A program made the translations under genes and the position numbers. A stretch of DNA of 52,539 nucleotides from Clostridia bacterium (lineage in GTDB: Bacteria > Bacillota > Clostridia > Christensenellales > Borkfalkiaceae). Positions 24,552-33,160 of the stretch are shown one piece after another. The first letter of the stretch is position 1. Each line of letters opens with the position of its first letter. Below the pieces are notes generated by a model. That model saw only the letters and a list, made by a program, of their open reading frames with translations. It was not told the origin of the DNA and searched no databases. The DNA lies in contig JAJPZA010000126.1 of the NCBI GenBank assembly GCA_021204625.1, forward strand, positions 1 to 52,539, given 5' to 3'.

Positions 24552-26821
24552 TGAAACGCATAATTCCCAAGAAAACCAAGGTGAAGAACACAGTGTGGAA
24601 GTGCTACAGCATGCCGGACATCATAGTGGCCCTGGTGCTGTTCGCCGTCATCTTCATCTGCATGACCTGCTCCTCATACGTCTGGGCGGTGATATTCGCC
24701 CTCATAACAATAGGCCTTCTCATGCCAACCCCGGACGGGGTCATGTACACCATCCTTTTGGACAACGTCAGATTCCTGTCTTCAAAGAAGAGGTACGTGA
24801 CCGGCGCCCTGTACAAGGAGAGCGTGGAGTCGCTCACGCAGCTAAAGGAGATACATGAAAACGGCATTATGGAATACACGGGCGGCTGGTACGGAAAGGC
24901 CATCCGCATAGGCCAGAAGAACTTCGGCATAGAAGAGGAATACCGGCAGAACCTGGACATAGACTGCCTTTCCAAGGCCTTAAAGATGATGGACATGACG
25001 CAGTGCTGCGAGATAGTCAAGACGGAGCGCCCGGCAAACCTGGACCGCTTCTCAAAGAAGCTCTTCAAGGACGTCAGCAAGCCCGGCCTTCCGCAGGCAA
25101 GAGTGAAAATCCTGTCCGGAAGGATAGACAGAATAGACAGAATAAACAACGTGCGCAGGCAATACCTTTCCAACTTCAGCCTTGTGGTGTACGGCCGCAG
25201 CGAGCATGACCTGGATGTCACCGTCAACGGCATGGCGGAGGAGATAAAGAAGGCGGGCCTTCCCGCGGACGTGATGTCCGGAAGGGAGGCGGCGGTCTTT
25301 CTAAAGTATTCCGCCGGAGCAAGAGGCAACATGGAGGAGCGGCTTGTGGATGACGTTCCGCAAGCCAGGCTCGCCGCCTGGACGCAGCCAAAGGAAGTTG
25401 CTTTCACCGGCTCGTCATTCATCCAGGACGGACTGGAAGGCGTGTGCGTGGCGGTCGGGGATTACCCGCTTCGCGTGAACAACGCATGGGGGAGCGGCCT
25501 CTTCCACATACCCGGCACCAAAGCCGTGATGCATCTGCGGCCCGTGGAGAGGGAGAAGGCGATACGGAGAATAGACAAGTGCATCTCCGAGATGGAGACC
25601 AAGTCCATGACCTCCTATAAGGCCAGCGAAGCCAACTCCGCGGAGACCCACAGGGACACAATGGTGGCCCTCCTGGATTCCCTGCAGAAGTACAACGAGA
25701 CGCTTCTGGACGTGTCCGTGACCATAACCGCATACAATTACGGCAAGGAGCAGGATTTCAAGAAGCGCATCAAGAGGGAGCTCTCCCGCCGGGACTTCAG
25801 GCCCGCAATGCTGTACGGCATGCAGACGGAAGCGTACAGGAGCTGCTGCCCGTCCCCTGTGAGCACCATGACAAGATATGAGAGAGGGATAGACAGCAAC
25901 ACGGCGGCGGCCGTGTTCCCGTTCACGAGAACATCCGTGATGGATGAGGACGGCATCCTTTTGGGACGCACCAGAAGCGGCGCCCCGTTCATCCTCAACA
26001 TCTGGAAGCGCGGCTTGCTGTACCAGAACTCCAACGCAATGATAATAGGCAAGTCCGGCTCCGGAAAGTCCTATTTCATGAAGACGCTCATCGCCAACGA
26101 ATGGTCGGACGGAGCCAGGATAATCGTCCTGGACCCGGAGAACGAATACACCGTTTTGTCCCACAACCTGGGCGGCACCGTGATAGACGTCGGCAACGCG
26201 ACGGAGGGGCGCATAAACCCCTTCCACATATACAGCATCCTTTCGGAGGACGGCACCCCTGCCAGCCCCGAAATTACCTTCAGCACCCACCTGAAAACAC
26301 TGGAAGGCTTCTTTCGCATAGTACTTGAGGGTGCTCATTCAGACATAATAGAGCTCATAAACAGCCTCGTCATAGAGGCGTACGAACTTAGGGGCATAAC
26401 CAAGGACACGGACTGCACCGGCTTTCTCCCGGAGGACTTTCCCACATTCACGGACCTCACGGCCGCCCTTGAAGCCCGCCGCAAAGAGGCGGCGGACGAG
26501 ATCTCGCTGAAGGAGCTGCGCACGGCTTCCCTGTATCTGGAGAAGTTCGTCTCCGGCAGGTACGCGGACATCTGGAACGGCCCCAGCACAATGGCGTCCG
26601 GCGCGGACATGTCCGTCTTCAACTTCCAGTCCCTGTTCGCCAACAAGAACAACGTCGTGGCCAACGCGCAGATGCTTCTCGTGTTCCGCTACATAGAGCA
26701 GGAAGTCATCAACGCCAGGGAGAGAAATTCAGGCGGCGAAGAGCAGCATATCATGATAATCGTGGACGAGGCCCATCTTTTCATCGATGCTAAGTTCCCT
26801 ATACCCAATTTCACACAGTAA
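24551..26821 (+). pseudogene. virB4: VirB3-VirB4 conjugation ATPase, 3' end removed by prophage insertion
   Basis: Motor ATPase of the conjugation channel. 756 residues remain. Residues 1-75 form a VirB3/PrgI-like pair of membrane helices fused to the VirB4 body. Walker A is IIGKSGSGKSYF (about 498-509) and Walker B is IIVDEAHLFID (about 735-746). Right after AKFPI, where the family continues with about 100 more residues of the nucleotide-binding core and arginine finger, the frame runs into foreign sequence and stops (PNFTQ). The missing part should reappear beyond the right end of the prophage. The truncated protein is unlikely to support transfer. GTG start, coupled to the upstream gene. 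Confidence 0.85.
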
Positions 26822-26908
26822 AATAAATGGAACAGCGGATTGATATACCAACAGCGGTAAAAAATTTTGCCAGTATATATGATAGTTTTTATATTGAGGT
26901 AAAAAACA
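26786..26908. other. Left attachment junction (attL) of the prophage
   Basis: Homology to VirB4 ends at codons 26792-26803 (Lys-Phe-Pro-Ile) and the sequence turns AT-rich. The recombinase gene ends 88 bp into the new sequence. AACAGCGG is repeated at 26831 and 26851, and GGTAAAA/TTTTGCC form an inverted pair nearby. These may be part of the phage half-site. The exact core cannot be set without the right junction. Confidence 0.65.
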
Positions 26909-28588
26909 TCAGTCCGAATAAGTGAAATTCATAATGAGCCCGCCAAGGAAAGCAATCTGCGTGACTTTGCTGTTTGTTATCGTGATTGTGGAAATCAAAG
27001 CATGGAAAAAGTTCTTGAGGAACTCCGGATTGGCGGCGGCGACAAACTTTTTCATGTCCAAATCCTTTCCGTTTTCAATGCTTTTTTCAAGCAAGAGAAG
27101 GGCGGCTTTGTTCATAAGCTCCGAATAATCCGTGTCATGGCTTTTGGCTTTTGCAGTGAGGTCGGCTATATCGCATGTAACGCTCTCCAGCCGAGAATTG
27201 ACCTCGGCAAGTTCTAGGTCATAATCTTCTTCCGAAAGGGCAGGGCGCATGTCATTAAGCCTGTTGAGAGCAGTCTCATATCTTTGCTTGCGGTTTTGCA
27301 GTTGCTCCAGTTCGGCGGCATAAGCGTCGCATCCCCTTAAAGCCATCTTCAAAGGCACAGGTTCACCTTTATGACGCACATTGCTCTTGATGGTGGAGAG
27401 TGCGTGAGCGTCTATGTTTATATTGCCCTCTATGTTGCGGAGTATCATTTCTTGAAGGGCTATGCGGTTCACGGTGTTCTTTAATCCGTTCTTTTGAATG
27501 AGAAAAAGATTGAAGACGATAGAAAGCACGAATTGTGCGAGGTAAGCCTCATTGACGTACGCAGATGAGCACATGCGAGGCTTCTTGTTCTTCTTGGAGT
27601 GATAGGACGGGAAGACGTTGTTGCACAGATACGAGACATAATCCGTTTCCCCGGTCTTGAGCTTCTTGGTTGCTGTGTGCCCGGACATAAACCGCCTTCC
27701 ACAGTTTCCGCATACAAGCATTGACTGAAAGATATACAGATGCTTCGGAGGGCGGCCTATTGTTGACGGGGGCAGACCCATGTTTGCCAGTATCGGCTGG
27801 AGTTTGTCGAAGGTCTCGGCAGGGATTATTGCAGGGTGGTGATTCTCGATTACCACAATGCCATAGGCATCAGTTCCGTATTCGTACGTTCCCTTGTAGA
27901 ATGAATTAGAGAGGATTCCCTTTACTTCCGAATAAGACCATTCTGCTGAATATGGAGGGGCGATTCCAGCTTTGGACAAAACAGAGACTATCACGTCCGT
28001 TGACTCGTAAAGCTCATAGAGCCGGAAAATTCTGCGGACTATGCCAGCCTGTTCTTCGACCACAGTAAATGTATTGGATTTCTTGGTGTACTTGTAGCCA
28101 TACGGCACACGCCCTCCGTTCCATTGCCCGTTGGATGCCCTAGAGTACATTACGGCAGTCACTCGCTCCGAAGTCATCTTGCGCTCCAGTTCGGCAAAGA
28201 CGAGAATGATTTTGAGCATGGCTTCGCCCATTGCGGTGGATGTATCAAACTGTTCGTTCTTGCTTACGAAGTCCACGCCCAAATCCTTGAGCTCGGCGTA
28301 CATTGTTGCGAAGTCCAAAAGATTGCGTGAGATGCGGTCTATCTTCCAGACCAGAAGATGGGTGTACTGGCGAGTGCGCAGTTTTTCCATCATGGCTTGG
28401 TAATCCGGTCTTTCCGTGTTCTTGGCAGAGAATCCGGCATCCTCGAAAATCTCGTAATCGTTGCAGTTCATTACAAGCTTGCAGTAGGAGATGAGGTCAC
28501 GTTTCTGCACCTTGAGGGAGTCTTTGTCTACTTGGTGTTTGGTGGAGACACGGACATAAATCGCCACCTTGAGATGTTTGTCTTCCAT
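26909..28588 (-). CDS. int: Large serine recombinase (phage integrase)
   Basis: 559 residues. Resolvase domain at about 7-150 with nucleophile Ser15 in YVRVSTKHQ and the RVTAVMYSRASNGQWNGGRVPYGY transition, of which the last half begins the Recombinase domain (about 165-280). A zinc-ribbon follows (CGNCGRRF near 305 and a second Cys pair near 350-365). A C-terminal coiled coil (ELEQLQNRKQRYETALNRL) and a final domain complete the large-serine-integrase plan. It catalyses attP x attB integration; excision would need a directionality factor not identified here. It overlaps the upstream gene by one base. Its 3' end faces the attachment site. Confidence 0.95.
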   Translation of the reverse strand: MEDKHLKVAIYVRVSTKHQVDKDSLKVQKRDLISYCKLVMNCNDYEIFEDAGFSAKNTERPDYQAMMEKLRTRQYTHLLVWKIDRISRNLLDFATMYAELKDLGVDFVSKNEQFDTSTAMGEAMLKIILVFAELERKMTSERVTAVMYSRASNGQWNGGRVPYGYKYTKKSNTFTVVEEQAGIVRRIFRLYELYESTDVIVSVLSKAGIAPPYSAEWSYSEVKGILSNSFYKGTYEYGTDAYGIVVIENHHPAIIPAETFDKLQPILANMGLPPSTIGRPPKHLYIFQSMLVCGNCGRRFMSGHTATKKLKTGETDYVSYLCNNVFPSYHSKKNKKPRMCSSAYVNEAYLAQFVLSIVFNLFLIQKNGLKNTVNRIALQEMILRNIEGNINIDAHALSTIKSNVRHKGEPVPLKMALRGCDAYAAELEQLQNRKQRYETALNRLNDMRPALSEEDYDLELAEVNSRLESVTCDIADLTAKAKSHDTDYSELMNKAALLLLEKSIENGKDLDMKKFVAAANPEFLKNFFHALISTITITNSKVTQIAFLGGLIMNFTYSD

Positions 28589-29244
28589 TATTCCGATTCA
28601 ATGATTTTGAGTGAGGCTACCGCAAAGGGTGATTCCGTTCCGTACGTCTTAACGCAAAGAAAGCCCACGCCGAACTGTTCGTCCTCTAAGCAGAAGTCCT
28701 TTTCAATATCTGCATCCTGCACTATGGCGATATACAGGAAACGGGAGCGGCGGAGATTTAGTTCCGTCTGTCTGATGAGCAGAGCTTCGTCCTCATAGTT
28801 GAGATACCCGGCATCGCCCATCGCTCCCACAATGGTACACCCCTTGGAAGTGCGGTTGTAGGTGTAATCCAAAGCAATGTCATCCAGCTCCCTGTAAGAC
28901 ATGGATTTCAATGCGGAGGCATAGTCTTCGCAGTCCTTGTAGGTTTTTGCGAATGTGCACCCGGTCTCGAAAGAGCTTGCGGAGATGGCAACGATATATC
29001 CGTACGGAGACATCATTAAAAGGTCTGCCACAGGCCCTGTACCCAACTGCACATCCTTCCCTATGCATAACAGCGGATTATAGCAGAATCCAGCCTGTTC
29101 AGAGACGATTAAGTCGGGATTCCTTTCAATCATACCTATAACGGTTTCTGCGCTCACAGGAGCTCCACAGGGCGCAATTACGGGCATGCCCCCGGAGAGG
29201 CTTACCACGGCAGGGCTGTAAATGTTACTGAAGTAATGTTCCAT
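28588..29244 (-). CDS. NucS/DUF91-like PD-(D/E)XK-fold protein with degenerate active site
   Basis: 218 residues. The segment AETVIGMIERNPDLI ... PLLCIGKDVQLGTGPVADLL ... YIVAIS ... DYASALKSMSYRELDDIA follows the layout of NucS-like nuclease domains (LE.lIe.npeLL ... IGreV.t..GriDLL ... lvviElK ... QalDYa.w...lsyedLeeia). The first Asp is kept (Asp74), but the E-x-K that completes the catalytic centre is Ala-Ile-Ser (86-88). So it may bind DNA or a partner without cutting. The C-terminal 80 residues are unrecognised. It sits between cI and integrase, where many elements carry an ImmA protease, and overlaps both neighbours. A role in repression control or exclusion is possible but unproven. 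Confidence 0.6.
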   Translation of the reverse strand: MEHYFSNIYSPAVVSLSGGMPVIAPCGAPVSAETVIGMIERNPDLIVSEQAGFCYNPLLCIGKDVQLGTGPVADLLMMSPYGYIVAISASSFETGCTFAKTYKDCEDYASALKSMSYRELDDIALDYTYNRTSKGCTIVGAMGDAGYLNYEDEALLIRQTELNLRRSRFLYIAIVQDADIEKDFCLEDEQFGVGFLCVKTYGTESPFAVASLKIIESE

Positions 29245-29569
29245 TGGCTTTCCCCTTGTATTTGTGGAGAACGGCTTTCACTACCGTCCTGTCATCCTCG
29301 GAAGCGACTTGGTACATGGTTGCGAACTCCCTTACTTCTTCGGGCAGGATGCTGTACTTGTTGTCGCTGAATCCTACAAGCCAGTCTATTGATACATTGA
29401 AGTATGCGGCAATGCGCATTACATACTGCAAGTCCGGCACACGCTTTTCTGTCATGTACCTAGAGAGCGTTGCTGAAGTGATTCCGGTCTCAATCCCGAA
29501 CTGACGTACGGAGAGCCCACGACTCTTTATTAAAGACTGAAGGTTGTCACGGAAAACATCGAAGTTCAT
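29225..29569 (-). CDS. CI-like repressor, XRE family
   Basis: 114 residues. The N-terminal 65 residues form an XRE helix-turn-helix (VRQFGIETGITSATLSRYM, RVPDLQYVMRIAAYFNVSID). The rest is a short helical tail with no S24 peptidase domain. AAGGAG precedes the start. It probably maintains lysogeny by binding the palindromes at 29624-29648. Lacking self-cleavage, its inactivation needs another route, perhaps the neighbouring gene product or an antirepressor. First gene of a leftward operon with the NucS-like gene and integrase. Confidence 0.88.
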   Translation of the reverse strand: MNFDVFRDNLQSLIKSRGLSVRQFGIETGITSATLSRYMTEKRVPDLQYVMRIAAYFNVSIDWLVGFSDNKYSILPEEVREFATMYQVASEDDRTVVKAVLHKYKGKANGTLLQ

Positions 29570-29607
29570 AAGAATCTCCTTTTTACCAATATATAAGTGT
29601 TTGTTAC

Positions 29608-29636
29608 AGTATAAATCTAATCCGTTGCAAATGCAA
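29608..29636 (-). promoter_or_regulatory. Lysogenic promoter for cI-int operon
   Basis: On the minus strand TTGCAT (-35), a 17-base spacer and TATACT (-10). The -35 lies inside the operator palindromes. Confidence 0.7.
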
Positions 29637-29648
29637 CCATTGGTTGCA
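29624..29648. promoter_or_regulatory. Phage operator: two overlapping palindromes built from TTGCAAC half-sites
   Basis: GTTGCA-AA-TGCAAC (29624-29637) overlaps TGCAACCA-T-TGGTTGCA (29632-29648). The shared half-site suggests cooperative or mutually exclusive binding of CI and Cro. The site covers the -35 of the leftward promoter. Confidence 0.7.
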
Positions 29649-29734
29649 AATTGATACGAATGGTTATTTTGGTAAAAGATAGCAAAAAAAGAAAGGACCT
29701 GTAAAAAATATTCTAATTAAATGTAGATTTTATA

Positions 29735-29763
29735 TTGACATTTATTTTACAAAGTGTTATTAT
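29735..29763 (+). promoter_or_regulatory. Early rightward promoter (PR-like)
   Basis: TTGACA, a 17-base spacer and TATTAT, about 40 bases before the cro-like gene. Confidence 0.8.
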
Positions 29764-29802
29764 TAGATTAGAAATTAAATAATTCAAACAGAGGGTAAGG
29801 CA

Positions 29803-30033
29803 ATGAATTCCATCGAGATTAAATGCGCAAGGGTAAGGAAAGGTCTTTCGCAAGAGGAAGTGGCGAAGGAGCTGAATATGAAGGCACCCACTTACAGGTC
29901 CAAGGAGAACGGCAGGGGAGGTTTTAGTGATGCGGACAAGGTGAAACTTGCGAAGTTGCTGGGCTGGGATTACAGTCAAATGAACGAGTACCTGTATGAT
30001 GGTGTATTGCCGGATATGTCGAAGGCGGTGTGA
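29803..30033 (+). CDS. Cro-like XRE regulator
   Basis: 76 residues, almost entirely a helix-turn-helix domain (RKGLSQEEVAKELNMKAPTY). It lies directly after the early rightward promoter and opposite cI, the position of Cro in temperate phages. GAGGGTAAGG precedes the start. Likely represses the cI promoter on entry into lytic growth. Confidence 0.85.
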   Translation: MNSIEIKCARVRKGLSQEEVAKELNMKAPTYRSKENGRGGFSDADKVKLAKLLGWDYSQMNEYLYDGVLPDMSKAV

Positions 30034-30120
30034 GTGTTTTTATTATGCTCAAAAACTACCGAAGACGGGGCTGTTGCATCCGAACGGTAATAAGTTTAAT
30101 GCAATAAGTGAGGAAATTAA

Positions 30121-30621
30121 ATGGGAACATACGCTACGAAGGCCTCCAGCAATCCTTGGTACAAGGCGAGGATGGAAGCCGCAAAATACAATGACAGGCT
30201 AAGGAGCCGTGAAGGAGCGGCAGAGCTGTTGGGGATGTCCGTATCATCCATAGCAGAGACAGAGCTTGACATGCAGAAGGCGATGCCAGCGGACAAGGCG
30301 ATTCTCATGGCAGACCTGTACAATGCGCCGGAGCTAATCAACTACTACTGCCTGCATGAGTGCCCTATAGGATGCAGGCATGCAATCTCGGACGAGCTGT
30401 GCGATATAGACAGGCTTGTTGTTAAGCTCATGACGGCTACCAACGGAGTTGAGGGAATCAAGGCAAAACTTTTAGGAATAGCCGAGGACGGCAGAGTGGA
30501 CAATTGGGAGCTTAAAGACTTCAAGGAAGTATCCGACTTTCTAGACGGAATCGCAAAGGTTGCGAGTGAAGCCCATGTCCTGCTGGTAAAGGCGAAGAAC
30601 AGAAACGATGGAACAGAATAA
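30121..30621 (+). CDS. Phage regulatory protein with HTH-like N-terminus
   Basis: 166 residues. SREGAAELLGMSVSSIAETE looks like a helix-turn-helix, followed by a conserved-looking CLHECPIGCRH motif with three Cys and a helical C-terminal region. Proteins with this layout are common early phage genes of Bacillota; function unknown, probably DNA binding. Confidence 0.7.
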   Translation: MGTYATKASSNPWYKARMEAAKYNDRLRSREGAAELLGMSVSSIAETELDMQKAMPADKAILMADLYNAPELINYYCLHECPIGCRHAISDELCDIDRLVVKLMTATNGVEGIKAKLLGIAEDGRVDNWELKDFKEVSDFLDGIAKVASEAHVLLVKAKNRNDGTE

Positions 30622-30757
30622 GGACTATATCCTAGATGGCTTGCAGGAACAGGGGGTTAAGCCGGAAGAGATAGACAATGAGCTTAATGGAGCAGAGTTG
30701 CTGGACACTACAATAATGGAGAAAACAAATGGAACAAAGAATAATAGAAGGACTTGA
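30608..30757 (+). CDS. Short overlapping early ORF, unknown
   Basis: 49 residues (MEQNKDYILDGLQEQGVKPE...). It overlaps the upstream stop by 14 bases and the downstream start by 29 bases, filling an otherwise empty gap in a tightly packed operon. No domain seen. Moderate support only. Confidence 0.45.
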   Translation: MEQNKDYILDGLQEQGVKPEEIDNELNGAELLDTTIMEKTNGTKNNRRT

Positions 30758-31328
30758 GTTTGAAGAACGCACACACACTTACAGGCTGGACGGATTTGAA
30801 CTGCCGAGTGTTACCACAATCATGAAACCGCTTTCACAGGCGAACTACAAGGGGATAAGCGAATTTACGCTTAACCAAGCGGCTGACAAAGGCACGATAG
30901 TCCACGGGTCGATAGAGGAATTTATACTTTACGGAATGATAGACGTGCCCGAGGAGTACAAGGGCTATTTGGATGCCTTCATGGACTGGTACGAGCTCCG
31001 CAAGCCCACGCCTTTAATCATTGAGCACCAGACTTGCCACAAGATTTTCCGATATGCAGGAACTGTTGACAATGTTTCCGAGATTAACGGAGTGAAGACC
31101 CTTATAGACTATAAGACTACGTACAACACATCCAGCAATACATGGGGTATTCAGCTTGAAGCCTACGCCAAGTGCCTCGAGCAGGAAGGAATCAATATCG
31201 GGCGCAAGATGGTTCTTCACCTTGCAAAGACTGGCAAGTGGAAGGAGATAGAATATCCTGTGCCGGATGCCGAGAGCTGGAGGGTGTTCACTTCACTCAA
31301 ATGTATATATGATTATATGCAGAAATAA
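30729..31328 (+). CDS. PD-(D/E)XK exonuclease (RecB/YqaJ/Cas4-like)
   Basis: 199 residues. His59 (VHGSIEEF), Glu99 (IIEHQT), YAGTVDNV (Asp114) and LIDYKTT (Asp127, Lys129) reproduce the RecB-type nuclease active site, with the trailing WGIQLEAYAKCLEQ helix of motif QxxxY. It likely resects linear dsDNA 5' ends to supply ssDNA to the annealase encoded two genes later. A shared-type palindrome lies right after its stop codon. Confidence 0.85.
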   Translation: MEQRIIEGLEFEERTHTYRLDGFELPSVTTIMKPLSQANYKGISEFTLNQAADKGTIVHGSIEEFILYGMIDVPEEYKGYLDAFMDWYELRKPTPLIIEHQTCHKIFRYAGTVDNVSEINGVKTLIDYKTTYNTSSNTWGIQLEAYAKCLEQEGINIGRKMVLHLAKTGKWKEIEYPVPDAESWRVFTSLKCIYDYMQK

Positions 31329-31332
31329 ATAT

Positions 31333-31351
31333 TTTGTGCAAAATGCACAAA
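31333..31351. promoter_or_regulatory. Palindrome TTTGTGCAAAATGCACAAA in the prophage
   Basis: Identical over 19 bases to 17694-17712 in the conjugative block. It ends 18 bases before the -35 of the next promoter. Confidence 0.6.
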
Positions 31352-31369
31352 ACAAAATCAATAAAAATA

Positions 31370-31398
31370 TTGACAAGATAAATTTTATGTGGTAGAAT
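31370..31398 (+). promoter_or_regulatory. Phage promoter, family copy 1
   Basis: TTGACA, 17-base spacer ending TGG, then TAGAAT and ATAACTAGAAA. It drives the recombination genes from 31466. It belongs to a set of eight similar promoters in this prophage. Confidence 0.85.
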
Positions 31399-31465
31399 AT
31401 AACTAGAAAAAATAAATCACCCCTCTTAAACAAGGCGGTGAGAAAGAAGACGGAGGATTTGAAAT

Positions 31466-32182
31466 ATGGCTAGAACATCTGCAAGAACCCTTGAGGTTGC
31501 ACCCATTACAACAAACGCTGAAGAGGTTGAGCTTCGCAAGGACGTAAGCGAAATCGAACAGCTTGCAAATGCGATTGTAATCACAAACGATGCTGACTAT
31601 CAGGAAGCGTCAGACATTTGCTCACAGGTCAAGACCACGAAGCAGAATGTAGTTGATTATTGGGAGCCCATCCGCAAGCCTGCATACGATGCGTACAACA
31701 CAATTCTCAAGCACAAGAAGGACATGACAGACCCGCTTGACAAGGCTGAGAAGACGCTGAAGGCTAAGATGGTTGATTACAACAACAAGATGGAGCTGGA
31801 GCGCAGGATTGCAGAGGCTAACGCAAGGAAGGCGGCACAGGCAGAGGTTGACAGGCTTGTTGAAGAGGCAGATGCGGCACTCAAGGCCGGAGACACGGCA
31901 TTGGCAGAACAGCTTCTTGCGGAGGCTGAAATGTATGATGTGGCATCCACCACATTGACAGTAGCAGGAAACAAGCCCGAGGCAAACGGCTCTTACACGA
32001 CGAAGGCATGGACTATTAAGGTCACGGATGCGGCAAAGGTTCCCGTAAGCGTAAACGGAGTTGAGATTCGCCCCGTGGACGAAGCCGCAGTACTCAAGCT
32101 CGTAAAGGCAATGAAGGGAAACATCACCATCCCCGGAATCGAGATTGAAGAGACCTGCACAGTAGCAGTTAGAAAGAAGTAA
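31466..32182 (+). CDS. Coiled-coil protein of the phage recombination module
   Basis: 238 residues. Residues about 40-165 are a long Lys/Glu/Ala coiled coil (DYWEPIRKPAYDAYNTILKHKKDMTDPLDKAEKTLK is its core, here cited as position 65-102). The C-terminal 70 residues look like a small beta-rich domain (YTTKAWTIKVTDAAKVPVSV). Such proteins are regularly encoded between phage exonuclease and RecT/Bet genes. A role as exonuclease partner or nuclease inhibitor is inferred from position. GGAGG precedes the start. Confidence 0.7.
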   Translation: MARTSARTLEVAPITTNAEEVELRKDVSEIEQLANAIVITNDADYQEASDICSQVKTTKQNVVDYWEPIRKPAYDAYNTILKHKKDMTDPLDKAEKTLKAKMVDYNNKMELERRIAEANARKAAQAEVDRLVEEADAALKAGDTALAEQLLAEAEMYDVASTTLTVAGNKPEANGSYTTKAWTIKVTDAAKVPVSVNGVEIRPVDEAAVLKLVKAMKGNITIPGIEIEETCTVAVRKK

Positions 32183-32203
32183 TAAAAGGCTAGGAGGAAA
32201 TAA

Positions 32204-33160
32204 ATGGCTACCGCAGAAATGGTGAAAGCCAATGACATGAGTTTAGTACAGTACGAGTCAGCGTCCAAACAGAGCGTGACGCTGACTCCGGATATTGTAA
32301 GGAAACAGCTCGTCAGAGGCAAAGGCAATGTTACAGACCAAGAGATATTCATGTTCATGAGGACATGCCAAGCTAGGGGGCTTGACCCGTTCGAGAACGG
32401 AGAAGTGTATCTCATCAAGTATGACAACAGCAATCCTGCGCAGATGGTTGTAGGCTATCATGCCTATGCGAAGAGGGCGGATGCGTTTCCGGATTACAGG
32501 GGCTACAGCGCAGGGATTACGGTAGTGCGCAATCTCAACGGCAATGCCGAAGTTATTCAGAAGGAAGGGCAGTGCGTTTACAAGGCACTCGGAGAGACCC
32601 TTATAGGGGGCTGGTGCAGAGTAAGAAGGGAGCGCAAGCCCGGATATATCGAGGAGTCGTTTGTTGAGGTATCGCTGGACGAATACAGCTCCGGTCAGAG
32701 CAACTGGAGGACCAAGCCTGCAACCATGATACGCAAGGTTGCCGTATCACAGGCACTTAGACAGGCGTTCCCGAATGATTATGAGGGCTTGTACACAATC
32801 GACGAGATGGATGCATCAAATGCTTTCCACGGACATTATGTAGACGAGGAGACAGGCGAAGTTACTAGAATGAACAGCGCAATCCCTGCCGAGAAGTCAG
32901 AGCCCGAGGAGGACTCCAAGCTTACGACCAATGACCGCAGGGAATTGACGCAGAAGCTTGTAGAACTCTTTGGCAAAGAGCAGTCCGGCGACATGTTCAA
33001 GGTCATAGTTGAACAGGCAGGATTCAACGTAACAAGCACCGCCGAGCTTACGAGAAGTCAGATGGTGACCGTGCTTGCGAAAGCCGAAGAGATAGCGGCT
33101 AAAATGAATGAGGGAGACGAGCAGACGGCGAACGGTGATGGGGACGAAAAGACAGCATGA
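32204..33160 (+). CDS. bet: Phage recombination annealase Bet/RecT
   Basis: 318 residues. Residues about 25-215 match the Bet (Red-beta) family: FMRTCQARGLDPFENGEVYL, MVVGYHAYAKRAD, WCRVRRERKPGYIEESFVEV, TMIRKVAVSQALRQAFP. It anneals complementary single strands during homologous recombination. The C-terminal 100 residues are acidic and flexible, as in relatives that contact SSB. AGGAGG precedes ATG 32204. Works with the upstream exonuclease. Confidence 0.93.
   Translation: MATAEMVKANDMSLVQYESASKQSVTLTPDIVRKQLVRGKGNVTDQEIFMFMRTCQARGLDPFENGEVYLIKYDNSNPAQMVVGYHAYAKRADAFPDYRGYSAGITVVRNLNGNAEVIQKEGQCVYKALGETLIGGWCRVRRERKPGYIEESFVEVSLDEYSSGQSNWRTKPATMIRKVAVSQALRQAFPNDYEGLYTIDEMDASNAFHGHYVDEETGEVTRMNSAIPAEKSEPEEDSKLTTNDRRELTQKLVELFGKEQSGDMFKVIVEQAGFNVTSTAELTRSQMVTVLAKAEEIAAKMNEGDEQTANGDGDEKTA

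Larger units (their letters stand above)
7800..26803 (+). mobile_element. Conjugative (ICE-like) gene block, interrupted by a prophage
   Basis: The block groups VirD4, VirB2-like, VirB6-like and VirB3-VirB4 proteins with an ArdC antirestriction protein and a DUF3849/PrimPol protein. These typify Gram-positive integrative conjugative elements. Relaxase, VirB1-type hydrolase and integrase genes were not found; they may lie beyond the prophage. The left boundary given is approximate. Base composition matches the flanking chromosome, so it may be long resident or from a similar host. Confidence 0.6.

Noticed and set aside
25415-26338. 307-residue minus-strand frame
   Set aside because: Lies opposite well-conserved VirB4 sequence, including the Walker A motif. 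It has no homology-like motif of its own.
29803-30033. Possible excisionase or directionality factor
   Set aside because: The sequence is a standard XRE helix-turn-helix in the Cro position. Directionality factors of serine integrases are too diverse to recognise by eye.
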